Below are positions 1 through 8,866 of a DNA stretch of 64,000 nucleotides, one piece after another (position 1 is the stretch's first letter; each line of letters starts with the position of its first letter). The stretch comes from Sphingomonas edaphi (GTDB lineage: Bacteria; Pseudomonadota; Alphaproteobacteria; Sphingomonadales; Sphingomonadaceae): positions 1-64,000 of the forward strand of contig NZ_QXTF01000004.1 in the NCBI RefSeq assembly GCF_003583725.1, read 5' to 3'. The notes under the pieces were generated by a model. It saw only the letters and a list, made by a program, of their open reading frames with translations, did no database searches and had not been told where the DNA came from. The position numbers were made by a program, and so were the translations under genes.

Positions 1-948
1 GCCATCCACGTCGCCGCCCACCAGCAGGCCAGACAGGCCGCCATCGGTCGTCGTCGCCGACTGGTCCACCTCCGCGATCGATCCGCTCGTCACCGCCGCC
101 AGGGTCGGCGCATCGTCCGCACCGGTAATCGTGACAACGATATCATAGCTGGCTGATCCGTCGATTGACGTTACCGTCAGAGTTTCGGTGACCGACTCTC
201 CATCGTCCAAACCTTGGGTCGTCGCTAGCGAGTTATCGAGTGTATAGGTCCAACCACCACTCAACGGATTGAATGTGAAATCGCCGTACGTTCCTGTAAG
301 TGCGCCGGCATCTGGAGCATGAAAAACATTCTCGCCCAGATCAGCATCATTGACGACCAGCGTGCCATAAGCACAAGGATCGCCGGGCAGCCCATTGGCA
401 ACGCCGCCCGCCTCGACGACAGCATTATCGCTGACACCGACGACGGATATGGAAGCCGCATCGTTGGCGCCAGTAATATTAATCTTTACGGTCGCCTCAC
501 TAAGCGTCCCGTTACCTAGCCTGATCGCATAGACAAATTGATCGCAAAAGATCTGTCCATCCGTGAGCGAATTAATGTCCCGGCCCTGCCCAGGGACACC
601 TGACCCATCGGCAATTCGATATTCGATCTTGCCGTTGTTGATGCGGACCCAATTTCCGCCCAACGTCATTTCCCACTGAGAAACTCCGGCAGAGTTAACA
701 TCTTTCGCCAATAGGTCGAAGTCAGCGGTGATGGGATTGCCGTCACCATCTTCAACGGAGAACAGCGTCTTGGCTTTTCCGCCAAGGTCGTTAGCCATAA
801 CATCTAGGATGATTGTACTGGTCGCTATACTGTACAGCGTCGTGTTGTTACGCAGATCGTCCTCAACGAAGATGTAGCTGTCATCTTTTGCTTGCGGTGT
901 ATTGGTAAACGACGTCGTCGAGCCACCGCCCGTTGTTTGCGTTGCCAT
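1..948 (-). CDS. VCBS-repeat surface/adhesin-like protein, N-terminal part (cut by window edge)
   Basis: The reading frame is open from an ATG at 948 to the left edge (316 codons), so only the N-terminus is present. After a Thr/Gly/Ser-rich start with no obvious classical signal peptide come Ig/cadherin-like segments. The part around residues 210-285 has VCBS-repeat hallmarks: a GTYGDFTFNPLSGGWTY-like stretch, then LDDGES and an ETLTVTSIDGS-type strand ending in VTITGADDAP. Such repeats are typical of very large secreted adhesins, often exported by type I secretion, but the C-terminal signal and any secretion genes lie outside the window. A GGGGA ribosome-binding sequence sits 7 bases before the ATG. 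Function beyond surface or adhesive role is inferred. Confidence 0.8.
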   Translation of the reverse strand, partial: MATQTTGGGSTTSFTNTPQAKDDSYIFVEDDLRNNTTLYSIATSTIILDVMANDLGGKAKTLFSVEDGDGNPITADFDLLAKDVNSAGVSQWEMTLGGNWVRINNGKIEYRIADGSGVPGQGRDINSLTDGQIFCDQFVYAIRLGNGTLSEATVKINITGANDAASISVVGVSDNAVVEAGGVANGLPGDPCAYGTLVVNDADLGENVFHAPDAGALTGTYGDFTFNPLSGGWTYTLDNSLATTQGLDDGESVTETLTVTSIDGSASYDIVVTITGADDAPTLAAVTSGSIAEVDQSATTTDGGLSGLLVGGDVDG

Positions 949-1414
949 GGTCAGTCCCCGGGATCTGCGAGCCGAGTCGCGTTAAATCCTCGTTAACTAT
1001 GATTGATAAACGCGCACAAACAAAGACTAAGTCAAAAAAAACCGTCCCAAACTGACACAACTTAGACTTTGGTCATGAGATTCCGTAGACAGACCGCGCT
1101 CATCCGACTGTCACATTTTTGCTCTGCCTGGCCGCCTTCGACCGCCAATCCCATTTCACCGGGCATTATTTGCACCCAGCGACTACCTTCTTTCTCCAGC
1201 GGCTGCGGTTGTCTAAGCGGGGACATGTTGGCGAAATAAACCCGCGAGGCGCGCTCGCCGGCCGATCCCCTTTCCGGGGCGTGCAAGTTGGCCTACCGCA
1301 CGAAAACCTGCTCCGCCGTGTAACCCGATGCTTTCGAAGAGTGCCCGGTTACCCCTTTGGGAACAGGTCCCGCCAGTAACCGTATCTAGCACAACTCAGG
1401 AGACGTCTTTCATC
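949..1414. other. Divergent intergenic region
   Basis: This gap separates the divergently transcribed VCBS protein and the DUF6481 gene, so it must hold promoters for both. An A-rich stretch lies at about 1010-1045. An imperfect hairpin can form from a 7-bp stem (1346-1352 with 1376-1382) in what would be the DUF6481 leader. Small open frames here overlap on both strands and lack ribosome-binding sites or recognisable products. I see no RNA gene. Confidence 0.4.
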
Positions 1415-1723
1415 ATGAACGCATTCAAGGATCAGTCATTTCAGGATCGCGTCGCCCGCGCTGCCGAAGCGAAGCAGAAGGCACTGGATGCTTTGCGAGC
1501 GAAACCGCCCGCAGACCCAGAAGAAGTTGCCGCCCGACAGGCAGCTCGCGAAAAACGGGAAGCGGCCGACGCCGAAAAGCGGAAAGCGAAACAGGCTGCG
1601 ATGCAGGCCGCGAAGGAAGCTAAGGCTGCCGCCAAATCAGTTGTGGCGCCCGTTGCTCGGACGGAGGCTGAACTGAAAGCTGCCCGCGACGCCCGCTATG
1701 CCGCGCGCAAGGCGCGGAAATAG
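1415..1723 (+). CDS. DUF6481 family small charged protein
   Basis: This encodes 102 residues beginning MNAFKDQSFQDRVARAAEAK. The rest is an Ala/Lys/Glu/Arg-rich, probably helical sequence with no membrane segment or cysteine. The opening motif and composition match the small DUF6481 family common in sphingomonads, whose role is unknown. The ATG at 1415 is chosen because a CAGGAGA ribosome-binding site lies about 11 bases upstream; a longer frame from 1328 adds 29 residues with no such support. Its stop is 4 bases before the GTG of the next gene, so the two are probably cotranscribed. The charge pattern suggests nucleic-acid binding or a coiled coil, but that is only inference. Confidence 0.75.
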   Translation: MNAFKDQSFQDRVARAAEAKQKALDALRAKPPADPEEVAARQAAREKREAADAEKRKAKQAAMQAAKEAKAAAKSVVAPVARTEAELKAARDARYAARKARK

Positions 1724-1727
1724 GACC

Positions 1728-3344
1728 GTGGCAAGCGAGCCCAGAAAGAGTCCTGCAAAGCTGGAAATTCGAACGGCCGTCCCGCAAGACGTCCCCGGGA
1801 TACTTTCACTCATAAACAGGGCCTATCCCGGCTTTGAGAATTACAGCCCGGGGCAGGTCCGTGGGCAGATCAACAATTTTCCTGAAGGCCAGTTCGTCGC
1901 GGTCTTAGAGGGCGAGATCGTCGGCTACTGCGCATCCTCGCGCATTGACGAAGCGATAGCCCTGGCGCCGCATGATTGGGCGACGATCACGGGCAATGGC
2001 TTTGGTAGTCGTCACGATCCGACTGGTGACTGGCTCTACGGCATCGAAATGGCCGTCGACGAGCGACGTCGCGGGCTTCGCATTGGAAAGCGTTTATATG
2101 ATGCGCGCCGGGCGCTTGCCGAACGCCTCGAGTTGCGGGGCATCGTCTTTGGCGGACGGATGCCGGGCTATGCGCGGGCAAAAACAAAGGTAGGTGGCCC
2201 TGACCTGTACCTTTCCCAGGTTCAGGAAGGAAAGCTTCGAGATCCGGTTGTTGGATTCCAGATGTCGAACGGCTTCACCCCGATTGGCGTTCTTCGCAAC
2301 TACCTCCCGTTCGACAAGGCCTCGGGCGGGTTCGCTGCCCACATGGTATGGCGCAATCCGTACGTAGATCCCAACGAGCCTGCGGCTTTTCGTGTGCCTC
2401 GCGGGGTCGAAAGCGTGCGCTTGGCGAGCGTCCAGCTTCAGGCGCGCCCGGTGAAAAGCTTCGAGGAGTTCGTTCAGAACATCGAATATTTCGTTGACGT
2501 GGCCGCGGACTATCGCTCGGACTTTGTCGTGTTCCCCGAGTTGTTCACCATGTCGCTGCTGTCCTTTGAGAAAGCAGCGCTGTCGCCCATGGAGGCGATT
2601 GACCGCATGACCGATCATCGCGCGCCGATCGTCGCCGAACTGTCGCGGATGGCGATGCGGTACAACATCAACATCGTCGGGGGATCACATCCGACCCGCA
2701 CGGAAGATGGCAGCATCCAGAATGTCGCCTACGTCTGCCTCCGCGACGGATCCGTGCATGCGCAGGAGAAAATCCACCCGACGCCGAACGAAGCCTATTG
2801 GTGGAAGATCAAGGGTGGCAGTTCAGTGGATGTCATCCAGACGGACATCGGGCCAGTCGGTGTGCTCATTTGCTACGACAGCGAGTTTCCTGAGCTGGCA
2901 CGGCGGCTCGTGGATGAAGGCGCTCGGATCATCTTCGTCCCATTCTGCACGGACAACCGGCAAGGCTACATGCGGGTACGCTATTGTGCGCAGGCGCGAG
3001 CAATCGAAAACCAGTGCTTCGTCGTTCTATCGGGCAATGTCGGCAACCTACCGGGCGTCGACAATATGGATGTCCAATACGCGCAGTCGTGCATCCTCAC
3101 GCCATGCGACTTCCCATTCGCTCGCGATGGCGTCGCGGCCGAAGCAAGCGAAAACATCGAAACGCTAACGATCGCGGATGTGAACCTGGCAGATCTTACG
3201 TGGGCCCGGGCAGAAGGCACGGTGCGCAATCTTTCCGACCGGCGCTTCGACCTTTACCGGATAAATTGGAATAAGGGCGCTCGTGGTGATCCGGCAGCTA
3301 ATGTCGGACGACCAATGGGCATGAAGTCCCCTGGCGGGGGCTGA
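1728..3344 (+). CDS. GNAT acetyltransferase-nitrilase superfamily fusion protein
   Basis: Two domains are joined in about 538 residues. Residues ~12-210 are GNAT-like, with the acetyl-CoA loop region around MAVDERRRGLRIGKRLYD. Residues ~225-520 are a carbon-nitrogen hydrolase. The nitrilase triad is complete: Glu271 in VFPELF, Lys348 in EKIHPTP and Cys382 in LICYDSEFPE. The amidase half probably acts on a small C-N bond substrate, and the GNAT half may modify the same or a related molecule; the substrate cannot be told. I start at GTG 1728, just after the DUF6481 stop. An ATG at 1698 would overlap that gene and add ten low-complexity residues. A VOC protein follows 3 bases later, suggesting a shared transcript. 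Confidence 0.85.
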   Translation: MASEPRKSPAKLEIRTAVPQDVPGILSLINRAYPGFENYSPGQVRGQINNFPEGQFVAVLEGEIVGYCASSRIDEAIALAPHDWATITGNGFGSRHDPTGDWLYGIEMAVDERRRGLRIGKRLYDARRALAERLELRGIVFGGRMPGYARAKTKVGGPDLYLSQVQEGKLRDPVVGFQMSNGFTPIGVLRNYLPFDKASGGFAAHMVWRNPYVDPNEPAAFRVPRGVESVRLASVQLQARPVKSFEEFVQNIEYFVDVAADYRSDFVVFPELFTMSLLSFEKAALSPMEAIDRMTDHRAPIVAELSRMAMRYNINIVGGSHPTRTEDGSIQNVAYVCLRDGSVHAQEKIHPTPNEAYWWKIKGGSSVDVIQTDIGPVGVLICYDSEFPELARRLVDEGARIIFVPFCTDNRQGYMRVRYCAQARAIENQCFVVLSGNVGNLPGVDNMDVQYAQSCILTPCDFPFARDGVAAEASENIETLTIADVNLADLTWARAEGTVRNLSDRRFDLYRINWNKGARGDPAANVGRPMGMKSPGGG

Positions 3345-3347
3345 CAG

Positions 3348-3734
3348 ATGTCCCATTCCGCTATGCTTAGCCATTTGTCCTTTGGCATCGCTGATTTGGG
3401 CAGGTCAGCCGCGTTCTATGATGCTACGCTGGCGCCACTTGGCTTCGTTCGCATTTGGACCGCGGACGACGGAATAGGTTATGGCCCGCCCGGCGAGCTC
3501 GATGTGTTCGCGGTAAAGCTCCAATCCAAGACTATGGCGCTACCGGGCCCAGGCTTTCACCTGGCATTCACCGCCCCTCATCGCGATGCCGTCGATCAGT
3601 TTTATGCCGCTGCTCTCGCGCAAGGTGGTCGTGACGCCGGAGGTCCCGGGCTTCGGCCGAATTACGGGCCTTCATACTACGCTGCATTCGTCTTCGACCC
3701 GGACGGGTACAAGCTGGAAGCAGTACACCAATAG
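3348..3734 (+). CDS. VOC (glyoxalase/bleomycin-resistance fold) protein
   Basis: This 128-residue protein has the single-domain VOC layout. It opens with a strand and the helix GIADLGRSAAFYDATLAPLG, and ends with FVFDPDGYKLEAVHQ, whose Glu is the usual metal ligand in the family. The first His (HLSFGI) is another candidate ligand. Members bind a divalent metal and act on varied substrates such as glutathione adducts or drugs; the substrate here is unknown. The ATG lies 3 bases after the stop of the GNAT-nitrilase gene, which implies one transcript. A convergent gene follows after a gap of about 95 bases. Confidence 0.8.
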   Translation: MSHSAMLSHLSFGIADLGRSAAFYDATLAPLGFVRIWTADDGIGYGPPGELDVFAVKLQSKTMALPGPGFHLAFTAPHRDAVDQFYAAALAQGGRDAGGPGLRPNYGPSYYAAFVFDPDGYKLEAVHQ

Positions 3735-3830
3735 CTAAGCGGCAAGCCGCGAGAGCGGCGAAGACACCCTAGCGGAACAATCAAGCTTGTCCTGAAGCCG
3801 CACGAAGTTCAGCGGTAGAGCAAATCTTAA

Positions 3831-4052
3831 TTAGACTAGGTTCTTTGCGGCACCCAATGCGGCATGTTCGCTAGCCTTCTCGGCGATGAGCTTCTCGCGC
3901 ATAACTTCGGCTCGCTCACTCTGCTTCGCAAGGGCGGTCCAACTAGCCTCCGATGAGAGCCACCGATCACGGACATTTTGGAGTTTGGCTGCAGCTGCCC
4001 CTTCGCGAGCTTCGGATGCGCGTTGGCGGTAAAAATCGAGCTGTGCTGACAT
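3831..4052 (-). CDS. Small hypothetical protein downstream of the cold-shock gene
   Basis: It encodes 73 residues starting MSAQLDFYRQRASEAREGAA, helical and charged, with two Trp and no Cys or membrane segment. I do not recognise a named family. The start is the ATG at 4052. An in-frame TTG at 4097 has a strong GGAGGA sequence before it, but it lies inside the terminator hairpin at 4066-4095, so it is disfavoured. The gene sits just after that terminator, so it would be expressed by read-through from the cold-shock gene or by its own promoter within a very short space. Confidence 0.55.
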   Translation of the reverse strand: MSAQLDFYRQRASEAREGAAAAKLQNVRDRWLSSEASWTALAKQSERAEVMREKLIAEKASEHAALGAAKNLV

Positions 4053-4065
4053 GTTGTTCCCATTC

Positions 4066-4095
4066 AAAAAAGGCGGGTGCCCAAAGACACCCGCC
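4066..4095 (-). terminator. Rho-independent terminator of the cold-shock gene
   Basis: On the minus strand a perfect 8-bp stem (GGCGGGTG with CACCCGCC, 4072-4095) closes an 8-base loop and is followed directly by six T residues. It lies 37 bases after the stop of the csp gene. This is a textbook intrinsic terminator. Confidence 0.85.
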
Positions 4096-4131
4096 AATTG
4101 TTGTCCTCCGCCTTGCGACGGAGACAGCTAG

Positions 4132-4338
4132 TTAAGCTGATTGGAGATTGACCGCACTGGTCTTGCCGCGCCGGTCGTTTTCCAGCTCGTAAGAAACGCG
4201 CTGTTCTTTCTCCAGGGTTGTCATCCCAGCAGCTTCAACGGCGCTGATGTGCACAAACGCATCGTTGCCACCGGCTTCGTTCGTAATGAAGCCATAACCC
4301 TTGGAGTTGTCGAAAAATTTCACGGTGCCGATCGGCAT
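4132..4338 (-). CDS. CspA-family cold-shock protein
   Basis: This is a 68-residue single cold-shock domain beginning MPIGTVKFFDNSKGYGFIT. Both RNA-binding motifs are visible: KGYGFIT (RNP1) and DAFVHIS (RNP2). Such proteins bind single-stranded RNA and DNA and melt mRNA structure, often at low temperature or on entry to stationary phase. I take the ATG at 4338 because an AAGGAA ribosome-binding site lies 6 bases before it; an ATG five codons earlier lacks this. The gene is followed by a strong terminator. Which csp paralogue this is cannot be told from the window. Confidence 0.92.
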   Translation of the reverse strand: MPIGTVKFFDNSKGYGFITNEAGGNDAFVHISAVEAAGMTTLEKEQRVSYELENDRRGKTSAVNLQSA

Positions 4339-4888
4339 AACTAATTCCTTCAAATGGGGGACCTGGAAGTCAGATCCTTGCCGCTAGGGAGAAGCGAGAG
4401 AGAAGGAATAGGAGCCGCAAAGCGCCGAAAGACCATTCAATTGCGACTGTAGCAGGAGCAGTTGTAACAGCTTCTGGAAAGTTTGACAGCTAGTTTTCCC
4501 ACGTGCTCCGTAACGAGCTGTATTTCGTAAAAATAATCTACCGCCGCGGTATTATATGCTGATTAGTAAGATCACTCCTCACTTAGAATGTTTTCGCAAA
4601 ATATTGGACGAATTCTGGAATTCTCAGAGCCTCTACGGCAGATCCAGAAAGGAATTTGCGTGGCAACTTTAACAGGGGCAGCCAGTCACGCGCTCTGGAT
4701 GACAGCCTGAAGTTACAGGCTTCGATCAGGCCCATCCTCGATTTTTCAATGCTCGTTTCAACGACCGATCAATGCCCGCCACGTCTGGACTCTGTCCATT
4801 CGGTCTGGTCTGAAGAGAAGCCTTCGTGATGAACGCAAGGCCGACCGGCTGCGGATCAATTCCAGACCCTATGGGAGAGTTGAGCTCC
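4339..4888. other. Divergent intergenic region between csp and the DUF885 gene
   Basis: About 550 bases carry no convincing gene. The stretch 4520-4620 is AT-richer than its surroundings. The region must hold the promoter and leader of the csp gene on the minus strand and the promoter of the DUF885 pair on the plus strand. Cold-shock genes often have long structured leaders, so a thermosensing 5' UTR is possible, but I cannot identify one by eye. Confidence 0.4.
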
Positions 4889-6739
4889 ATGGATCGTCGT
4901 CAATTTCTCGGTTCCGCCGGAGCGCTTGCAATCGCCTCCACCCTCCCCGCCTGCGCTACCACTAGTGTCAGCGCGACTGCTAGGGATGCCGGTCCAAAGG
5001 ACGCTCAATTGCGCGCCCTTCTCGACCGCTTCTTTTACGACCGTCTTACCGACGATCCGGAAAGCGCGACTGCGGGCGGTTTCGACAATGGCGAACACCG
5101 AAATCTTAGATATCGCCTGGATGACTACTCGCAATCGGGCGTCGCAAAAGACCTTGCCCGGTCGAAAAGCGAGATCCAGAGCTTGCGCGCATTCGGCCGC
5201 GATGGGTTAAGTGACCCCGCCGCCCTCGACTATGACGTCGTCGAATACGGGCTTGAGCGAGCAATCAGCGGCTCGGAGCGGTTTCAGTTCGGCTCTGCAG
5301 GCGGACGCTACTCGCCGTACGTCCTAAGCCAGCTGAACGGTCCATATCGCGGCATCCCAGATTTCCTCGACAATCAGCATCCCATCGAGACTGAAGCAGA
5401 CGCGCACGCCTACCTCTCTCGCCTCTCTTCATTCCCCAAGGCGCTGGACGATACGACCGAGCGCCAACGCGCGGACGCTAGCCGGGGTGTCTTCGCGCCG
5501 GATTACCTGCTCGACACTACGCTCCGGCAATTGCGGTCTCTTCGCGATCAGCAGGCGGCGCAGACCGTGCTGGTGCAGTCCATTGCGCGCCGCGCCCGCG
5601 AGAAGGGCATCAAGGGCGATTGGGCCCGGCAGGCGACGCAAATCGTCGCAGCCAACGTGTTCCCAGCACTTGATCGGCAAATTGCGCTTATCACCGAGCT
5701 TCGCTCCAAAGCCGTCCATGATGCCGGTGTCTGGCGGCTGCCGGACGGTGAAGCCTATTACCAGGGAGCGATAGAAGCCTCGACAACCACGAAGCTCACT
5801 GCGGACGAGGTTCACAAGATCGGTCTTGAGCAAGTGGCTGCACTGGAAGCAGAGCTCAACCAGATACTGCGCGCCGAAGGCCTCACGCGGGGCACGCCCG
5901 GCGAACGCCTGGCCGAACTCAACAAACGACCCGATCAGCTTTTCCCGAACACGGACGCAGGGCGGGAGGAATTGATTGCCGAACTCAACAAGCAGATTGC
6001 CGAGATTGAGGCACAACTTCCGCGCGCGTTTGGAACCTTACCGAAGGCTGACGTCGTTGCGCGCCGGGTGCCCGAATTGATCCAGGCAGGATCCCCTGGT
6101 GCCTATTACGATAGCGCGCCGCGCGATAACTCCCGCCCGGCAATTTACTACATCAACCTTAGAGATACGTTCGATCGGCCCAAGTTCGGCCTGCGCACGC
6201 TGACCCATCACGAAGCCACACCCGGACATCATCTCCAGATCAGCCTGGCCCAAGAGTCGGAGGAGATACCGCTAATCCGGCGGTACGGCGGCTATTCTGC
6301 CTACTCCGAGGGATGGGCCTTGTATGCGGAGCAGCTTGCAGACGAACTTGGCATGTTTGAAGGTCGCCCGCTCGAGCGTGCTGGCATGCTCCAGTCCTTC
6401 CTGTTCCGAGCTACCCGCCTAGTCGTTGATTCAGGCATGCACTCCAAGCGCTGGTCACGTGAGCGCGCCACCGACTATTTCCTGCGCACGACGGGCATTG
6501 CCCGTGGACGCGGCCAGAACGAAATCGACCGTTACACCGCTTGGCCGGGCCAAGCGCTCAGCTATAAAATAGGACATACGGTCTGGCTGCGATTGCGCGA
6601 CGAGGCGCGCGCCAAGCTGGGCGATCGCTTCGATCTCAAGCAGTTCCACCAAGTGCTTCTGTTGGGATCGATGCCGCTCACCATTCTCGAGCGCCAGGTC
6701 GCTGAGCGCGTCGCTCGCAACGCTGCGTCGCGTGCATAA
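4889..6739 (+). CDS. DUF885 family lipoprotein, first of a tandem pair
   Basis: The 616-residue product begins MDRRQFLGSAGALAIASTLP followed by AC. That is a twin-arginine signal (RRQFLG) with a lipobox ending at Cys23, so it is probably Tat-exported and lipid-anchored. The body matches DUF885, a family with a metallopeptidase-like HExxxGHH signature, here HEATPGHH at residues 441-448. A conserved GGYSAYSEGWALYAEQL segment follows and may supply further ligands. Peptidase activity is inferred from the family. I choose the ATG at 4889 because it starts the Tat signal and has GGGAGAG upstream; an earlier ATG at 4826 would bury the signal. The paralogue at 6823 follows in the same orientation. 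Confidence 0.85.
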   Translation: MDRRQFLGSAGALAIASTLPACATTSVSATARDAGPKDAQLRALLDRFFYDRLTDDPESATAGGFDNGEHRNLRYRLDDYSQSGVAKDLARSKSEIQSLRAFGRDGLSDPAALDYDVVEYGLERAISGSERFQFGSAGGRYSPYVLSQLNGPYRGIPDFLDNQHPIETEADAHAYLSRLSSFPKALDDTTERQRADASRGVFAPDYLLDTTLRQLRSLRDQQAAQTVLVQSIARRAREKGIKGDWARQATQIVAANVFPALDRQIALITELRSKAVHDAGVWRLPDGEAYYQGAIEASTTTKLTADEVHKIGLEQVAALEAELNQILRAEGLTRGTPGERLAELNKRPDQLFPNTDAGREELIAELNKQIAEIEAQLPRAFGTLPKADVVARRVPELIQAGSPGAYYDSAPRDNSRPAIYYINLRDTFDRPKFGLRTLTHHEATPGHHLQISLAQESEEIPLIRRYGGYSAYSEGWALYAEQLADELGMFEGRPLERAGMLQSFLFRATRLVVDSGMHSKRWSRERATDYFLRTTGIARGRGQNEIDRYTAWPGQALSYKIGHTVWLRLRDEARAKLGDRFDLKQFHQVLLLGSMPLTILERQVAERVARNAASRA

Positions 6740-6822
6740 CAAAAAGCGAGACCGTTACTGCCGCTGGCGTACCCCGCCGAGCATGCTAGCAATTACCAGG
6801 TCCTAGCCGAGGAGACACTTGC

Positions 6823-8691
6823 GTGAAGCCCTTGTTACCCCTGTCACTGTCGCTCCTGCTTCTTTCCACCACGGCCTGCGTCCCGGCTACTGGCACGGCG
6901 CCAGTCGTGGCTCCTGCGCCAGTTGCAACTCCAGTCGCTACAACGCCTGCCCTGGACCCTGCGGCCGAAGATCAGCGGCTCACTGCATTTCTGGATGCAG
7001 CGTTCGAAGAGCAGCTTGCGAGATCCCCGCAGGGCCTCACCTCGCTCGGTCGGAAAGAGCAGTACGATCGCCTCGACAGTTACACGGAAGCATATCGCGC
7101 GGATGGCCTGGCGCTGGCGCAGCGGCAGCTGCAGCAGTTGCGCGCTGACTTTGACCCCGCCGGTCTTAGCCCTGCGGGCCGCCTTAGCTACCGATTGTTC
7201 GAAAAAGAGGTGCTGGACGAAGTCGAGGCGTGGCGTTGGCGCTGGCATGGCTTTCCGGCCAGCACCAACGGCAGTCCGGCAGGCTCCATTCCCGTTTTTC
7301 TAATCAACCAGCACCGGGTGAGCACGGTAGCTGACGCCGAGGCTTACATCTCGCGGCTCCGCGACGTTGAGCGAGTGATGAATGAAATCACTGCCAACAT
7401 GCGACGGCAAACCGAGGCGGGCATCATTCCCTCGAAGTTCAATTTCGCGCCGGTCCGGGCAGATGCCCGCCGGGTCCTTGCGGGCGCCCCCTTCACATCA
7501 GGTGCGGACACGCCGGTTTACGCGGACTTCAAGAGCAAGGTTGCAAAGCTCGACGTACCGCAGGCGGAGAAGGACCGTCTGCTTGCTGCGGCCCGCGAGG
7601 CGATGACCGGCCCATTCGCTCGAGGGTATCAGACCTTCCTGTCGACTTGGGATTCGATCGAGCTCCGCGCAACGGGCAACCGCGGCGCCTGGAGCTTGCC
7701 CGACGGCGGCGCCTTTTATGCAAACCGCCTAAGCCAATCCACGACGACTGACATGTCAGCGGACGAGATTCACCAGATCGGTCTTGATCAGGTGGCAAGC
7801 ATTCATCGCGAAATGGAGCGGATCAAGGATCAGGTTGGCTTCAAGGGCACGCTGAAGCAATTCTTCGCCCACATTATACGTGGTCAGCAGTACAAATATC
7901 CGAACAATGCCAAGGGCCGGGAGGCCTACCTCGCCGATGCCCGCCGATACATCGCTCAGGTCATGGCCAAAGCGCCGACGATGTTCAGCCGCCTTCCCAA
8001 AGCGCCGCTAGAGGTCCGCGCCGTCGAAGAGTGGCGGCAGGAAACCGCGCCTGTCGCATTCTACAACCGGCCATCTGAGGATGGATCGCGTCCAGGCATC
8101 TATTACGTGAATCTTGCCGACATGACGCAGGTGTTGAAGCCGCAAACGGAAGCAATCAGCTATCACGAAGGCGCCCCGGGCCACCATTTCCAAATTGCCC
8201 TCGCCCAGGAGCTTCCGGGTGTTCCCAAGTTCCGGCGTTTCGGTGGATATGGCGCCTATTCTGAAGGTTGGGGATTATATGCCGAAAGCCTTGGCAAGGA
8301 GCTCGGCTTTTACGAGGATCCGATTTCAGAATTTGGGATGTATTCGACCCAGTTGTGGCGCGCGGTGAGACTGGTTGTCGATACCGGCATCCATTCCAAG
8401 CGCTGGACACGCGAACAGGCAATTCGCTATTTCCTAGACAACGCCTTGCTGTCCGAGCGGGACGCCACGAAGGAGGTCGAGCGCTATTTCAATTGGCCCG
8501 GCCAGGCGACCAGTTACATGGTCGGACAGCTCAAGATCTTTGAACTCAGGCAACGTGCTCAGCGTGAACTTGGTGCGTCGTTTGACCTTCGTGAGTTCCA
8601 CGCGGTTGTACTTGAGAATGGCGCAGTACCGCTCGACGTTCTCGAAGACTTGATCACGGCGTACATCGCCGATCGCAAACGCGCTGGATAA
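6823..8691 (+). CDS. DUF885 family lipoprotein, second of a tandem pair
   Basis: The 622-residue product has a Sec lipoprotein signal with the lipobox STTAC, then a Pro/Ala/Val-rich linker to residue ~45, then the DUF885 body. The signature is HEGAPGHH at residues 448-455, followed by GGYGAYSEGWGLYAESLGKE and a shared VVDTGIHSKRWTREQA segment. The paralogue upstream matches throughout the C-terminal half, so this is a tandem duplication. The two use different export signals (Tat upstream, Sec here). The GTG start has GGAGA 7 bases upstream. A long hairpin just after the stop probably ends the transcript. Substrate is unknown; envelope peptide hydrolysis is the natural guess. Confidence 0.85.
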   Translation: MKPLLPLSLSLLLLSTTACVPATGTAPVVAPAPVATPVATTPALDPAAEDQRLTAFLDAAFEEQLARSPQGLTSLGRKEQYDRLDSYTEAYRADGLALAQRQLQQLRADFDPAGLSPAGRLSYRLFEKEVLDEVEAWRWRWHGFPASTNGSPAGSIPVFLINQHRVSTVADAEAYISRLRDVERVMNEITANMRRQTEAGIIPSKFNFAPVRADARRVLAGAPFTSGADTPVYADFKSKVAKLDVPQAEKDRLLAAAREAMTGPFARGYQTFLSTWDSIELRATGNRGAWSLPDGGAFYANRLSQSTTTDMSADEIHQIGLDQVASIHREMERIKDQVGFKGTLKQFFAHIIRGQQYKYPNNAKGREAYLADARRYIAQVMAKAPTMFSRLPKAPLEVRAVEEWRQETAPVAFYNRPSEDGSRPGIYYVNLADMTQVLKPQTEAISYHEGAPGHHFQIALAQELPGVPKFRRFGGYGAYSEGWGLYAESLGKELGFYEDPISEFGMYSTQLWRAVRLVVDTGIHSKRWTREQAIRYFLDNALLSERDATKEVERYFNWPGQATSYMVGQLKIFELRQRAQRELGASFDLREFHAVVLENGAVPLDVLEDLITAYIADRKRAG

Positions 8692-8698
8692 AGACGCA

Positions 8699-8738
8699 GG
8701 GCCGGTTGCTGCCCATAAATTAGCGCAGCAGCCGGCCC
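8699..8738 (+). terminator. Long GC-rich hairpin after the DUF885 pair
   Basis: A 14-bp stem with one G-T pair (8699-8712 with 8725-8738) closes a 12-base loop 8 bases after the second DUF885 stop. There is no T-tract, so it is either a terminator that works without one or an mRNA-stabilising hairpin. Confidence 0.5.
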
Positions 8739-8866
8739 AACGACTTCGACTCTACCGACCCTCAATGGCAGCCATCAGCGACCGCAGTCCGCGTGTCGAT
8801 GCAGGTGACGCGTTCGCGCTTAGCTGCTCTCCATTCCCGTGTTGAAGTTGGGCAATCAGTCGGTCG

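Noticed and set aside
4053-4097. TTG start at 4097 for the small gene after csp
   Set aside because: It has a strong GGAGGA before it but lies within a perfect terminator hairpin, and it adds residues encoded by the hairpin.
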